Position numbers and translations under genes: made by a program. From contig NZ_SGWX01000001.1 in the NCBI RefSeq assembly GCF_004216535.1, forward strand, positions 1,550,001 to 1,614,000: a stretch of DNA of 64,000 bases. Direction: 5' to 3'. This DNA comes from Xylanimonas ulmi (lineage in GTDB: Bacteria > Actinomycetota > Actinomycetes > Actinomycetales > Cellulomonadaceae). The notes under the pieces were generated by a model. The model was not told where the DNA came from. It ran no database searches and saw nothing but the letters and a program-made list of their open reading frames with translations. Positions 8,642 to 17,260 of this stretch are shown here, piece by piece; the first letter of the stretch is position 1, and the number at the start of each line of letters is the position of its first letter.

Positions 8642-9250
8642 ATGAGCACGCAGGTTGAGGCGGTCGCTGACGCGACCGCAGCAGAGGAACTGGACCCGAT
8701 GACGACGACACCGGTGGCGCCGCAGCTGGACAAAACGATGATCGCCGCACTTGTCAGGGAAGCACAGGCCAACGGGATGGGCATCAACGGGGAGAACGGG
8801 CTGCTGGCGCAGCTGACGAAGCTGGTCCTGGAGTCCGCGCTCGAGGGTGAGATCACCGCTCACTTGGGGAACGAGACGCACGAGAAGGGCGCCTCGGCGG
8901 ACGGCAACGCCCGCAACGGCATCCGTGCCAAGACGGTGCTGACCAAGGGCGGCCCGGTGCAGATCGAGGTCCCAAGAGACCGGGCGGGCACATTCGAGCC
9001 GGCGGTGGTCAAGAAGCTTCAGCGGCGGCTGGGCACAATCGAGGACATCGTGCTCTCACTATCCGCCCGAGGGATGACGCACGGAGACATCAGCGCGCAC
9101 CTCGCCGACGTCTACGGCTCCGAGGTGTCGAAGACGACGATCTTCACGATCACGGACAAAATCCTCGACGGCATGGCCGAATGGCAGAACCGGCCCCTCG
9201 ACCCGGGCGCCTGTGAAGAATGCTGGGCGACCGTGTTGACGCTCCTATAG
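8642..9250 (+). pseudogene. IS256-family transposase, truncated to its N-terminal half
   Basis: A Mutator-like transposase fragment of 202 codons starting at the ATG on 8642. Residues 1-180 are typical IS256: LTKLVLESALEGEITAHLG, NARNGIRAKTVLTKGGPVQI, VPRDRAGTFEPAVVKK and LSARGMTHGDISAHLADVYG. Homology stops after MAEWQNRPLDP, just before the first catalytic Asp (VFIDAIHVKIRDG in intact members). The remaining residues to the stop at 9250 are read from unrelated joining sequence. The catalytic DDE core is lost, so this copy is dead. It abuts the cut 3' end of the ISL3 transposase on the opposite strand. Confidence 0.9.
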
Positions 9251-10511
9251 TTGTCAACTCACCAAGGTTGCGGAAGCCGAGGGCGGAGCCGCGCAGGTGC
9301 TCGAGCCGGCCGTTGATCGCCTCTGTCGGGCCGTTGCTGGAGCCGGGGCGGTCGAAGTAGGCCAGCACGTCCGCTGCCCGCTTCTTCAGCGTTCGTCCGA
9401 GCGAGGTCAGCTCCTTCAGCCCGGCGGGCACGCTGCTGGAGACCGAGGCGATGACCGCGGCCATCTTGGCTTTTCCGGCGGCGCGGTCTTCGCACCGGTA
9501 GGCGGCGACCATGCGCTGGTAGATGCCCCAGGTGGCCTCGACGGGCACGTGCTCCTCGATCGCGAACAGTGCCTCGATCCGGGTCTTCTGCTTGTCGGTG
9601 AGCAGGTCGGCGCCGGAGTGCAGGGTGCGTCTGGCCTTGTAGAGCGGATCGTCGTTGCGGCCTCGGCGTCCGTGCAGCTCTTGCTGGACCCGGCGACGGA
9701 CCTCGTCCAGCGCGTCCCCGGCCAGGCGCACCACGTGGACGGGGTCCATCACGGTGGCGACCTGTTCGCCCAGGGCCTCCTCGGCAGCGGTCTTGAACCC
9801 GGTGAAACCGTCCATCGCCACGATCTCGATCCCGTTCTTCCAGTCCTCGGGGCGAGCTTCGAGCCACGCCTTGAACACGGGCTTGGAGCGGCCTTCGACC
9901 ATGTCGAGCAGCCGTGCCGGGCCGGTCCCGTCGCGCACCGGGGTCAGGTCGATGATCACCGTGACGTACTTGTCCCCGCGCCGGGTGTGCCGCCACACGT
10001 GCTCATCGACACCAATGACGGCGACGTCGTCGAAGCGGCGCGGGTCGTCGATCAGGACCCGGTGCCTCTCAGCCAGCACGGCGTCGTTCGCGGTCGTCCA
10101 GGACACCGCCAGCGACTCTGCGATGCGGGCGACGGTCAGGTGCTGGACCACCAGGCCTTCCAGTGCCCACCGCAGCCCGCCACGGGACACCTTGGCCCGC
10201 GGCTCGGCGGCCCGGCTGGTGTCCTGCCGCCACACCCGCTTGCACACGGCGCAGGCGTAGCGGCGGATGCGGACCAGCAGCGTGGTCGGGCGCCAGCCCA
10301 CCGGCGGGTGCGCCAGCCGGCGCGTGACCGTGTCCCGTGCCGAGCCCTGGGCACCGCACCGGCGGCAGAACTCGTCACCCGCTGTGGGCTCGATGCGGCG
10401 CTTCAGCACCGCCCGGTCGGGCTCGAGGCGTTGCCCGGTCACCACGAGGCCGAGCTCGTCCAGGCAGCAGAACGTCGTCAGGTCAGGAGAGTAGAAGGTA
10501 GCGTCAGGCAC
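9150..10511 (-). CDS. ISL3-family transposase with replaced C-terminus
   Basis: A 453-residue DDE transposase of the ISL3 group. The N-terminal zinc-binding region has CRRCGA and CAVCKRVW; an HTH-like region follows (VARIAESLAVSWTTANDAV). The catalytic residues lie in VIGVDEHVWRH, EIVAMDGFTGFK and GPTEAINGRLEHLRG. Family-like sequence ends at LGFRNL (about base 9259); the last 36 residues are read from joining DNA and the cut IS256 gene. The element's 3' inverted repeat is therefore missing and it can no longer move by itself. Its 5' end repeat survives at 12361-12380, split from the gene by an IS481 insertion. Confidence 0.85.
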   Translation of the reverse strand: MPDATFYSPDLTTFCCLDELGLVVTGQRLEPDRAVLKRRIEPTAGDEFCRRCGAQGSARDTVTRRLAHPPVGWRPTTLLVRIRRYACAVCKRVWRQDTSRAAEPRAKVSRGGLRWALEGLVVQHLTVARIAESLAVSWTTANDAVLAERHRVLIDDPRRFDDVAVIGVDEHVWRHTRRGDKYVTVIIDLTPVRDGTGPARLLDMVEGRSKPVFKAWLEARPEDWKNGIEIVAMDGFTGFKTAAEEALGEQVATVMDPVHVVRLAGDALDEVRRRVQQELHGRRGRNDDPLYKARRTLHSGADLLTDKQKTRIEALFAIEEHVPVEATWGIYQRMVAAYRCEDRAAGKAKMAAVIASVSSSVPAGLKELTSLGRTLKKRAADVLAYFDRPGSSNGPTEAINGRLEHLRGSALGFRNLGELTTIGASTRSPSILHRRPGRGAGSAIRPCRRGFCP

Positions 10512-10676
10512 GTCGGGGTCTTCCGGATGGACGGCGTAGGAACCTCCATCATCGGGGGACCTCGACCCCTACCCCGACACCGACGACGACGTCGGCGCTA
10601 TGTGAAGTCTCAGGACATCGTGGACGGTTCTGTCTCATGACATCGTGCACAGTCGGTCTCAGGACATCGTGGGCAC

Positions 10677-12023
10677 TTGGCCTGCGTGTTCGTCTCGGGC
10701 ATGGACTTCAACCACGTGCCCGCAGACGTTCGGTGGGCGATCGCGAACTGGCCCGAGGACGCCGAGCGGGGAGCCGTGTCGCGCTTCTGCGAGCGGCACG
10801 AGATCAGCCGGTCGGTGTTCTACAAGATCCGGCGGTTGGCCCCTGAGGTAGGGCCGGTCGGGGCGACAGAGCCGGGCTCACGGCGACCGCACGCGAGCCC
10901 GTCCCGCACCGAGGAGTCGGTGATCGAGCACGCGATCGCGGTGCGCGCCTGGCTCGTCGAGCAGGGCCTGGACGCCGGCCCGTTGTCGGTCCACGCCCGG
11001 ATGACCCGGCAGGGCCTGAACCCGCCGTCACGCGCCACGCTGGCTCGCGCGTTCGCTGCCGCCGGGCTCTCGAAGCCTGAGCCGCGCAAGCGGCCACGGG
11101 CAGCGAACCGCAGGTTCGTCTACCCGGCCCCGAACTGCTGCTGGCAGATCGACGCGTTCACCTGGTCCCTCGCCGACGGCACCACGGTCGCGATCCACCA
11201 GGTCATCGACGACCACTCCCGCATGGCTGTGGGAACCCTCGTCGCGGACGGGGAGACGGCGAAGGCCGCCGTGCAGGCCGTCGCGGCCGCGATCCGCCGC
11301 TGGGGCGTCCCGCAACGCCTACTCTCGGACAACGGGCTGGCGTTCAACCCCACCCGGCGCGGGTTCACCGGCAAGCTCGTCGACTACCTGATCGATCTCG
11401 GGGTCAAGCCGATCACCGGGAAGCCGGACAAGCCCACGACCCAGGGCAAGAACGAACGCTTCCACCAGACCCTGCAAAAGTGGCTCAACGCCCGCCCACC
11501 TGCCAAGACGATCGCCGACCTGCAAGCGTCAGTTGACCAGTTCGACCAGTACTACAACCACGAGCGCGTCCACCAAGCCCTCGACGGGAAGACTCCGGCC
11601 GAGGCGTGGGCCGCCACCGCCCCAGCACCAGAACCGACACCCGAGCCGCGCATGCCACAGATCCCGCCGTCCCTGCGAACCCTCACACCAGTAACCCCGG
11701 CCACGCCCGCGACCGGCGCGACCACCGCCACGGCCGCTGACGAGGCTGCGGCCCCGCCGGCCTCGAGGCGGACCAGGACGCCGCTCGCACTGCACGCCGC
11801 GACGGGCAACGTGACGTTGAACGTCAAGCAGAACGGACAGGTCAAGGTCCTCAGCTGCTTGTTCTACGTCGCGACCAGCAGGGCCGGACAGCCAGTCCAC
11901 GCCATCTGGGACGAGAACAACGTGGAGATCTTCACCCACGACGGCGAGCACCTCGTCACCTACCCGCGCCCCGTGACCACCGGCATGTACTACCGCGCAC
12001 CGCCCGCGGTGGCACCCCGATGA
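10677..12023 (+). CDS. IS481-family transposase
   Basis: A 448-residue DDE transposase. An N-terminal helix-turn-helix region (RFCERHEISRSVFYKIRRL) is followed by the rve integrase core with catalytic Asp in CWQIDAFTW, Asp in LLSDNGLAFNP and Glu in GKNERFHQTL, and the usual YNHERVHQALDGKTPAEAW. After a Pro/Thr/Ala-rich linker (about residues 320-365) there is an extra C-terminal beta domain (VTLNVKQNGQVKVLS, FYVATSRAGQPVHAIWDENN). The start used is TTG 10677; in-frame GTG 10686 and ATG 10701 are alternatives. The stop overlaps the next ORF (ATGA). All catalytic residues are intact and the ends are complete, so the copy may be active. Confidence 0.9.
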   Translation: MACVFVSGMDFNHVPADVRWAIANWPEDAERGAVSRFCERHEISRSVFYKIRRLAPEVGPVGATEPGSRRPHASPSRTEESVIEHAIAVRAWLVEQGLDAGPLSVHARMTRQGLNPPSRATLARAFAAAGLSKPEPRKRPRAANRRFVYPAPNCCWQIDAFTWSLADGTTVAIHQVIDDHSRMAVGTLVADGETAKAAVQAVAAAIRRWGVPQRLLSDNGLAFNPTRRGFTGKLVDYLIDLGVKPITGKPDKPTTQGKNERFHQTLQKWLNARPPAKTIADLQASVDQFDQYYNHERVHQALDGKTPAEAWAATAPAPEPTPEPRMPQIPPSLRTLTPVTPATPATGATTATAADEAAAPPASRRTRTPLALHAATGNVTLNVKQNGQVKVLSCLFYVATSRAGQPVHAIWDENNVEIFTHDGEHLVTYPRPVTTGMYYRAPPAVAPR

Positions 12024-12283
12024 AGACGACCAGCCAGAACCCCTCAGCCGGAGTCACCGGAACGGCGCTGCGCACCGTCTCGAAAGGCGGCTACGTCGGC
12101 GTCCTCGGCAGCAAGTTCTACGCCGGCTACAAGCGTGCCGGTCAGCACGTCACGATCACCTGGGACGCCACGACGGTCACCATCACCGACCCGACCAGCA
12201 CGCCGATCGCGAGCTACGACAAGCCGACCCGGCCGCGCGGCTGGCACGGCCCGACGGAGAACCGAATGACCACGAAGTCCTGA
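12020..12283 (+). CDS. Small accessory ORF of the IS481 element, repeat of the transposase C-terminal domain
   Basis: An 87-residue protein whose ATG overlaps the transposase stop by 4 bases, lying wholly inside the element. Its core (TVSKGGYVGVLGSKFYAGYK, then RAGQHVTITWDATTVTITD and IASYDKPTRP) follows, strand by strand, the C-terminal domain of the transposase just upstream (VKVLSCLFYVATSRAGQPVHAIWDENNVEIF, then LVTYPRPV). It therefore looks like a duplicated SH3-like end-binding or multimerisation domain expressed separately. Its job in transposition is inferred. Translational coupling suggests a fixed ratio to the transposase. Confidence 0.6.
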   Translation: MKTTSQNPSAGVTGTALRTVSKGGYVGVLGSKFYAGYKRAGQHVTITWDATTVTITDPTSTPIASYDKPTRPRGWHGPTENRMTTKS

Positions 12284-12380
12284 GACATGCCTGTGTCCAC
12301 GAAGTCCTGAGACATTTCCGTGCACGATGTCCTGAGACATCACAACGACGTCGGCGCTACACCCTCAACCGCGAAGAGCC

Positions 12381-12439
12381 GCATCACCCCAGGTCACACG
12401 CCCGCCAACCACTCACGCCCCGCGCCTTGTCGTAAGTCG
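12381..12439. repeat. Solo end fragment related to the IS1634-like element end
   Basis: GCATCACCCCAGGTCA at 12381, with a CGTAAGTCGGG ending at 12439, resembles in order and spacing the right end of the IS1634-like element (GCATCACCCCAGGTCA about 20008, GCAAGTCGGG ending 20065). The GCATCACCCCAGGTCA motif is also found at about 20189. It is best read as a left-behind IS end into which the ISL3 element inserted. Confidence 0.5.
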
Positions 12440-12670
12440 GGCCATCGAGACGGGCGCGATGCCGGCGAGTTTCCCGAGTGCGGCCTCGGACTTGATGCGC
12501 TCGGGGTTGTCGCGGGCCACGACGAGGATCTCGGCGGCGGTGTCTACGCCGACCCCGAACGACGCGAGCAGTTGGGGCGCGGCACAACGGACCACCTCAC
12601 CGATCTGCATGGTCAGGTCCGAGGCCTCCGTGGTGAGGTGCTGCTGTCGCTTGGCCAGTTTGCACAGCAC
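12413..12670 (-). pseudogene. IS110-family transposase, C-terminal fragment
   Basis: An 85-codon minus-strand frame carries the Transposase_20 signature of IS110 elements: PQLLASFGVGVDTAAEILVV, then ARDNPERIKSEAALGKLAGIAPV. Intact members continue with a conserved Ser-containing region and about 60 more residues; here homology stops after GIAPV and the frame ends. The N-terminal RuvC-like half is absent, because bases 12671-12719 only lead to the methyltransferase stop. This is a dead scrap next to the 3' end of the methyltransferase gene. Confidence 0.75.
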
Positions 12671-12719
12671 GTGCCGGCACCGCCATCACGCCGCACGGCA
12701 GACCGATGAAAGATCGAGG

Positions 12720-15700
12720 TTAGGACAGGCGCTTCTTCACTGCGCTGGCGAGGGCCTTCGTTACTTGGCCGCGGATGAGTTCAGCTGCGTACTCGTAGCC
12801 GATCGGGATCGTGCCGTCGTCGGTAAGCTGGATGAACTGCCGGAGGACATCGTCGTAGAGGGACCCGACGGCATCGACCGTGCGGTCATCCCATATGGGG
12901 GCCGCATCGAACCCCTCGCCGACGTGTGCGACTAGAGCGTTGCAGACACGTCGCTTGTTCGCCTCGTTGCTGAGGTCGAAGAGGGTCTGCTCGATAGCTT
13001 GCACCTTGAGGCGGAGCGTCTCATCGCCATCTGTGAGCGCGGCCACAGCCTCGCTGTAGCCACTCTCGGTGTAAGCCTTGATATCGCGCATTAGCTTGCC
13101 GCCACCCGAGGAGCCGGCTCGAGTGCGGCCGCTCGTCGCCACGACCTCGCGCTCCCGGCGACGGAACGTGGTGGCATGCGCCCTCTTGAGGGCCTCCTCG
13201 GCACGGGCGTCAGGGTTAGCGAGACCGGCTGCTCGTGCAACAGCGACGCTGAGTGTCCGCCAGGATGCCTTCGCCGCTGCAGTCATCTCATACACCTTGG
13301 AGAACTTGAGTTTCCGGAACTCGCGGTAGGCTTCCAGAACGGACTTCTTCTCGCTGACCGGAACCTTTGACCAGTCAAGGACGCGCCACTCGCCGAGGTT
13401 GTTCGTCGAGACCCAGCGAGCGCCTTCGCAGCCGACCTCGTTGCTGCGGTACAACGCGGCGAGATTGCCGTACACGCTCGCGAGGCTGGCCGCGACGAGC
13501 TCCTGATCAGTAGTTGCAACGCTGTTCGGGAGCGTGATCGCCTGGAAATTGTCAGTGGCGACAAACTCCTCGTCGCTCCACCAGACCTGGGGCTGGAAGT
13601 ATGGGTGCGCGCCGACGGCGATCCGCGAGAGTTTCCAGTCGACCGACCACCAACTCACGCCCTTGGCCTTCACGCTTGGTTTGTCAGCGGCACCAGCGCG
13701 TTTCACTGCGCGGACGTATGACTCCAACCCACCGCCGCCCGGCAGCTTGGCAGGCGCGGCGAGGATCCACCAGTTGACATACGAGGGATCGAACTGCCCC
13801 GTAGCCTCGTCCTTCGGTGAACGGAAGAGCGGCTTGAGGTACTTCTTGTGGAAGGTGGCCTGGATGTCGAATCCAACGAGAGAGCGAAGCACCCCTGAGT
13901 TCTTGGGGTCCCGGTCTTTCAGTCGGAAGAATGCGTGACCGAGCTTGTTACCACGATAAATCGAGACTCCTGACACCGCGCCGAGGCGAATGACGTTTGG
14001 CGCCGCCTCAAACGCAGTTAATTCAGCAGGTCGCGTGCCCGCAATGAGGGCATCCTCGGACGGCTCAATCGCACTGAGATCGCGAGTATCGTGGGCCTCA
14101 ACGGGTCGCGGGAAGCCGTTGAGGACCTCAATATCTCCGCTGACCGGAGCGAGCACGTTTACGAACTCGAACCGACCATACGAGCCATTCTGATCATCCC
14201 GCTCTTTGAGGAATAGCGCTATTGGCGCGACCCGTGCATCAGAGAACCACACGTCTGACTCGGTGTGCCAGACCGAGACGTCGAACTTTGAGCGCATCCA
14301 GCTCATGAGCGTCGCGTGCTTCTCGTTCTGAAGGATCGCGGCGGGGAGCACGAGGGCAATCCGGCCACCAGGCTTAAGCCACGCTGCCGCTAGAAGAACG
14401 AACCAGGCCGCGAGGTTGACATTGTCCGGCATGCCCTGCGGAAGCATGGCGAGGCCGCCGTTACCGGCGATCTGGGCGAGATCGTTTCGGTACACGCCGG
14501 GCCGGTCCGACTTCTCGTCGTAGGGCGGGTTGCCGAGCACAACCTCGAAACCATCGGGGTAATTGATCTGGTAAGGAGTGCCGACGAATGGTGTCACGTC
14601 GACTGCGGCGTCGCCGGGGCGGATCGCTAGACCGTCTTGGTTGGACACTGCGGGGAAGTTGTGACCCTTATAGACGTCACGCGTCGCGAGGTTGACCGTC
14701 GCGAGGTGCACGGCGAACGAGTCGAGGTCGTTCCCAAAGACTTGCTCGAGGACGGCCTCATGCGACTTCGACTCGCGCAACTTCGAGTAGGCCTCGACGA
14801 GGAAGGTGCCGCCGCCCGCACAGAAGTCCACAACCCGGTCGTCGGGCCCCTGCACCGCCCAAGCGGTCATCGCTCGGGCAAGACGGGATTGCGTGTAGTG
14901 CTGACCCATCTCTTGTCGCTGGTCGGACGAGATCAACCGCTCGAAGATGACGCCGATGATCTCCGAGTTGACCTCGTCGAACCGGACTCCGTCGAGTGCC
15001 GCGAACAACTCGAGCCACAGCCAGCGGAGCGTCTGACTCTCGATGCCAAGCAAGTACTGCGCGCCCGCGGAGAGCCCAAAGATCGTCTCGTAATCGCCCG
15101 TAACCCTCGTTGCCTCGGCGAGGTTCCTGAGCAGTACCTGGCGCATGTGATCGGACGTAGCCGGCGTCGTGCCGGATAGGATCGCTTTCAGCGAGAACGT
15201 AGGCCGAACCGTCTCGTAGAAGAGCCCCGAGGTGAGCACCTCGCCGATCGCCTGCGCGACGAAGTGGCGCACGACGTCGGACTTAGCCATGTCGAAGCCG
15301 CGTTGCCCTGCCGCCGCGGAGACTTCGGCAGGAAGTGTCAGCGTCGAGATCGCATTGAGAACCGACGGGAGCGCTTCCGCGAGCAACGCATCCGCCGAAG
15401 CCTTGAAGATTGCGAAATAGACCTCGTCCTTGCCCGCCTTCGGGACAGTCTTGTCTTGCAGGAGGAGCGCGCGCAACTGGCGGAAGAAGTCCTCGAGTCC
15501 GGGCCGCACGAGCGCCGTTCGACGCTCAGGGGTGAGCACCGACCACCAGTCGGCAACGCCTGTCTCCTTCTCTTCGATGACCTTAATTTCATCGCCGACC
15601 ATTGCTTCGAGATAACTCGCGTCGGTGTTGTAGGCACGAGAGTCGAACATTGCGGCGGAAAGGAAGTTGGTTGTGAAGGCGTAGCGAACCCCAAGAGCCT

Positions 15701-15977
15701 TCGCCTTTGCAATCGCTCCCGTCACCTCTCCCGGGACGTAAGGATGGACGCCCTGCGGCGTCTCCGGACGTTTGGCCTCGCCGGAGATCAGCAGTTCTCG
15801 ACTGCCCGTTGCGCGGCGTACCTCGACGTCGGGGCGCTTGCCGATTCTCTTGGCGGTCGTCTCGACAGCCCACTCGATGTCGAAACCTAGGATCTCGGCG
15901 CCAACCTTTTCGGCGATCTCTCGGATGTCGGAGAGCATGCCCACCTCGTTGCGGCCGGTGGAGAGACGCTTCGCCAT
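12720..15977 (-). CDS. Large N6-adenine DNA methyltransferase with nuclease-like N-terminus (type IIG-like)
   Basis: A 1085-residue cytoplasmic DNA-modifying protein. Near the N-terminus, PDVEVRRATGSRELLISGEA continuing into KRP (about residues 47-70) has the spacing of a PD-(D/E)xK nuclease core. The methylase core has the SAM motif VVDFCAGGGTFLVEAYSKL (about 380-398) and the catalytic motif GNPPYDEKSDR (about 480), the order of gamma-class N6-adenine enzymes. The following 350 residues (NWWILAAPAKLPGGGG, WWSVDWKL) resemble target-recognition regions of single-chain restriction-modification enzymes. It could modify and cut DNA alone, or serve as the methylase of the helicase operon upstream. 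The ATG at 15977 (MAKRLSTGRN) is preceded by AGGGGG; an in-frame start at 16019 exists. PglX of BREX was considered, but no PglZ or BrxC is present. Confidence 0.8.
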   Translation of the reverse strand: MAKRLSTGRNEVGMLSDIREIAEKVGAEILGFDIEWAVETTAKRIGKRPDVEVRRATGSRELLISGEAKRPETPQGVHPYVPGEVTGAIAKAKALGVRYAFTTNFLSAAMFDSRAYNTDASYLEAMVGDEIKVIEEKETGVADWWSVLTPERRTALVRPGLEDFFRQLRALLLQDKTVPKAGKDEVYFAIFKASADALLAEALPSVLNAISTLTLPAEVSAAAGQRGFDMAKSDVVRHFVAQAIGEVLTSGLFYETVRPTFSLKAILSGTTPATSDHMRQVLLRNLAEATRVTGDYETIFGLSAGAQYLLGIESQTLRWLWLELFAALDGVRFDEVNSEIIGVIFERLISSDQRQEMGQHYTQSRLARAMTAWAVQGPDDRVVDFCAGGGTFLVEAYSKLRESKSHEAVLEQVFGNDLDSFAVHLATVNLATRDVYKGHNFPAVSNQDGLAIRPGDAAVDVTPFVGTPYQINYPDGFEVVLGNPPYDEKSDRPGVYRNDLAQIAGNGGLAMLPQGMPDNVNLAAWFVLLAAAWLKPGGRIALVLPAAILQNEKHATLMSWMRSKFDVSVWHTESDVWFSDARVAPIALFLKERDDQNGSYGRFEFVNVLAPVSGDIEVLNGFPRPVEAHDTRDLSAIEPSEDALIAGTRPAELTAFEAAPNVIRLGAVSGVSIYRGNKLGHAFFRLKDRDPKNSGVLRSLVGFDIQATFHKKYLKPLFRSPKDEATGQFDPSYVNWWILAAPAKLPGGGGLESYVRAVKRAGAADKPSVKAKGVSWWSVDWKLSRIAVGAHPYFQPQVWWSDEEFVATDNFQAITLPNSVATTDQELVAASLASVYGNLAALYRSNEVGCEGARWVSTNNLGEWRVLDWSKVPVSEKKSVLEAYREFRKLKFSKVYEMTAAAKASWRTLSVAVARAAGLANPDARAEEALKRAHATTFRRREREVVATSGRTRAGSSGGGKLMRDIKAYTESGYSEAVAALTDGDETLRLKVQAIEQTLFDLSNEANKRRVCNALVAHVGEGFDAAPIWDDRTVDAVGSLYDDVLRQFIQLTDDGTIPIGYEYAAELIRGQVTKALASAVKKRLS

Positions 15978-16057
15978 TGACTGGAACCCCCTGCTGGAAC
16001 TGACTTGGTTGCCGACCAACCTTAGGATACATGTCAGGGTGATCGCGGGACCGACAC

Positions 16058-16207
16058 CTACGGTGGCGCGAGGTGCGCGCCTGGCTCGGTCAGGGGCGGT
16101 GGATCCGCGTTCGCCGGGTGGCGGCGCCAGATGATCCCAGGACTGGACTCGACGAGCCCAACCTGCCGTGTGCTATCCGCACGCTTCAGAACCCGTGGGA
16201 CGGCCAT
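16058..16207 (-). pseudogene. 5' fragment of an IS1634/IS1549-like transposase
   Basis: From the ATG at 16207 the minus strand reads MAVPRVLKRADSTRQVGLVE, matching the start of the intact relative at 19953 (MASARVLKRANGTRQVQIVW). Homology stops after about 24 codons (near 16135) where it joins other DNA. On the plus strand, bases 16055-16128 read LRWREVRAWLGQGRWIRVRR, which looks like the N-terminal end of an AbiEi-type antitoxin or similar small wHTH gene, also cut. Both are remnants. Confidence 0.5.
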
Positions 16208-16211
16208 CCGA
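16135..16211. repeat. Left copy of a 77-79-bp direct repeat flanking the IS1634-like element
   Basis: Bases 16135-16213 are identical to 20066-20144. The repeat abuts the left terminal motif CCTGACTTG (16212) of the IS1634-like element, the two bases CC being shared. The matching right copy abuts the other terminal motif. The arrangement is that of a very long target-site duplication. Confidence 0.75.
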
Positions 16212-16238
16212 CCTGACTTGGGCCAATGTGGTGTCCCC

Positions 16239-17190
16239 TCAGCGGGCGGCCTGACTGATCTTGTCGAGGGCTTCGCGCAGGTCGTCGGGCAGGGGCTTCC
16301 TGATCGGCACGGTCTGGGTGCCAATCTTGGCCCAGGTGGTGCGGTAGCGGCGGGCAGTCGTCACGAACTTCTTGATCGACCACCCGGTCGTGGTCTCGAT
16401 CCAGTGGGACACGGCCATCGCCGCGAATGCGATGGTCAGGTGAGCCTCGATCGACTCACGCAGTCGGTGATAGACGGGGCGCACGGCGAGGTCGGACTTC
16501 GCCATTCGGAACGTCTTCTCGATCTTGTAGAGCCGCTGGTAGGCGCCGATCACCTGCTCCGGGGTGGCGTCGGGGATGTTGCTCAGGTAGGCCTTGAACC
16601 CGGCCAGTGACCTGGCCTTGGCCTCCAGGTCCCGGTTGATCGACTTCGTCGCGCCGTCGAGCTTGATGAACCGGTTCCGCTTCACAGCGGCGTGCCCGTC
16701 GACCTGCACCTGCGCCTTGGCGACCTGCGCGTCGATCCCGCGCAACGTCCGCGCCGCCCGCCCGCGTTTGAACTGGTAGTAGGTGACGTGGTCGGCCAGG
16801 TTCTTCTTCCCCGTGCCCACCGGCTCCTTTGCGACCCACACCTGCCCGTCCTCGTACTCGGTGTCCGGGTGGTCGGCGCGCCACTTCTCGATGACGTAGG
16901 GCAGGTGCGGCATCTTCGCCCCGAGGACGAAGGAGAACCCCTCGGCCTCGATCGCCTTCCAGTTCGCCTCCGAGATCATGCCCGCGTCCGCGACGACCAC
17001 CACGTCGTGCAGGCGGTGCGCGGCCAGGAACGCCTTGAGCGTCGGGATCATCGTCTTCGTCTCGGCGGTGTTGCCCTCCCACGCCGTGACCATCAGCGGC
17101 AGCCCGGACGCGTCAGCGAGCAGCCCGATCTGAATGAGTGGCTCCACCCGCCGCTCCTTGCTGAAGCCTGGGACCCGGAACTCGTCCTCT
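16239..17190 (-). pseudogene. IS1634-family transposase, C-terminal two thirds (interrupted gene)
   Basis: This stretch continues the transposase begun at 19953. It shows VEPLIQIGLLADASGLPLMV, the catalytic Asp region VVVADAGMISEANWKAIEAE, and the C-terminal Glu region YQRLYKIEKTFRMAKSDLAVRPVYHR, with the usual TWAKIGTQTVPIRKPLPDDL before the stop at 16239. Joined to the 5' part with one copy of the CCTCT duplication removed, the coding length is 1506 bases (501 residues plus stop) and the junction reads ETDKEDEFRVPGFSK in frame. Only the IS21 insertion disables it; no other damage is seen. Confidence 0.88.
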
Positions 17191-17260
17191 TGTCAACGAC
17201 GGCCCAAGACTGACCCCTTATCGTCGTCTGAAAGTTGACCCCTCCGGTGGTGGTTGTGTC

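Larger units (their letters stand above)
10601..12344 (+). mobile_element. Complete IS481-type insertion sequence with 15-bp target duplication
   Basis: The ends are inverted repeats TGTGAAGTCTCAGGACATCG (10601) and, on the minus strand from 12344, TGTGATGTCTCAGGACATCG. Additional copies of the CTCAGGACATCGTG motif lie inside both ends. The target duplication ACGACGTCGGCGCTA is present at 10586-10600 and 12345-12359. The element carries a transposase and a small coupled ORF. It inserted into the leader of the ISL3 element. Confidence 0.88.
9259..12380 (-). mobile_element. Truncated ISL3-family element, interrupted by an IS481-type element
   Basis: The right boundary is the ISL3-type terminal repeat: read on the minus strand from 12380 it begins GGCTCTTCGCGGTTGAGGGT. 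The left boundary is lost at about 9259. Bases 10601-12344 are a younger IS481-type insertion. Removing that insert and one copy of its 15-bp duplication rejoins the terminal repeat to the transposase leader. Confidence 0.75.

Noticed and set aside
16055-16128. AbiEi-type antitoxin gene
   Set aside because: Only about 24 codons (REVRAWLGQGRWIRVRR) fit; no start, no remainder and no toxin partner, so it is at most a scrap.
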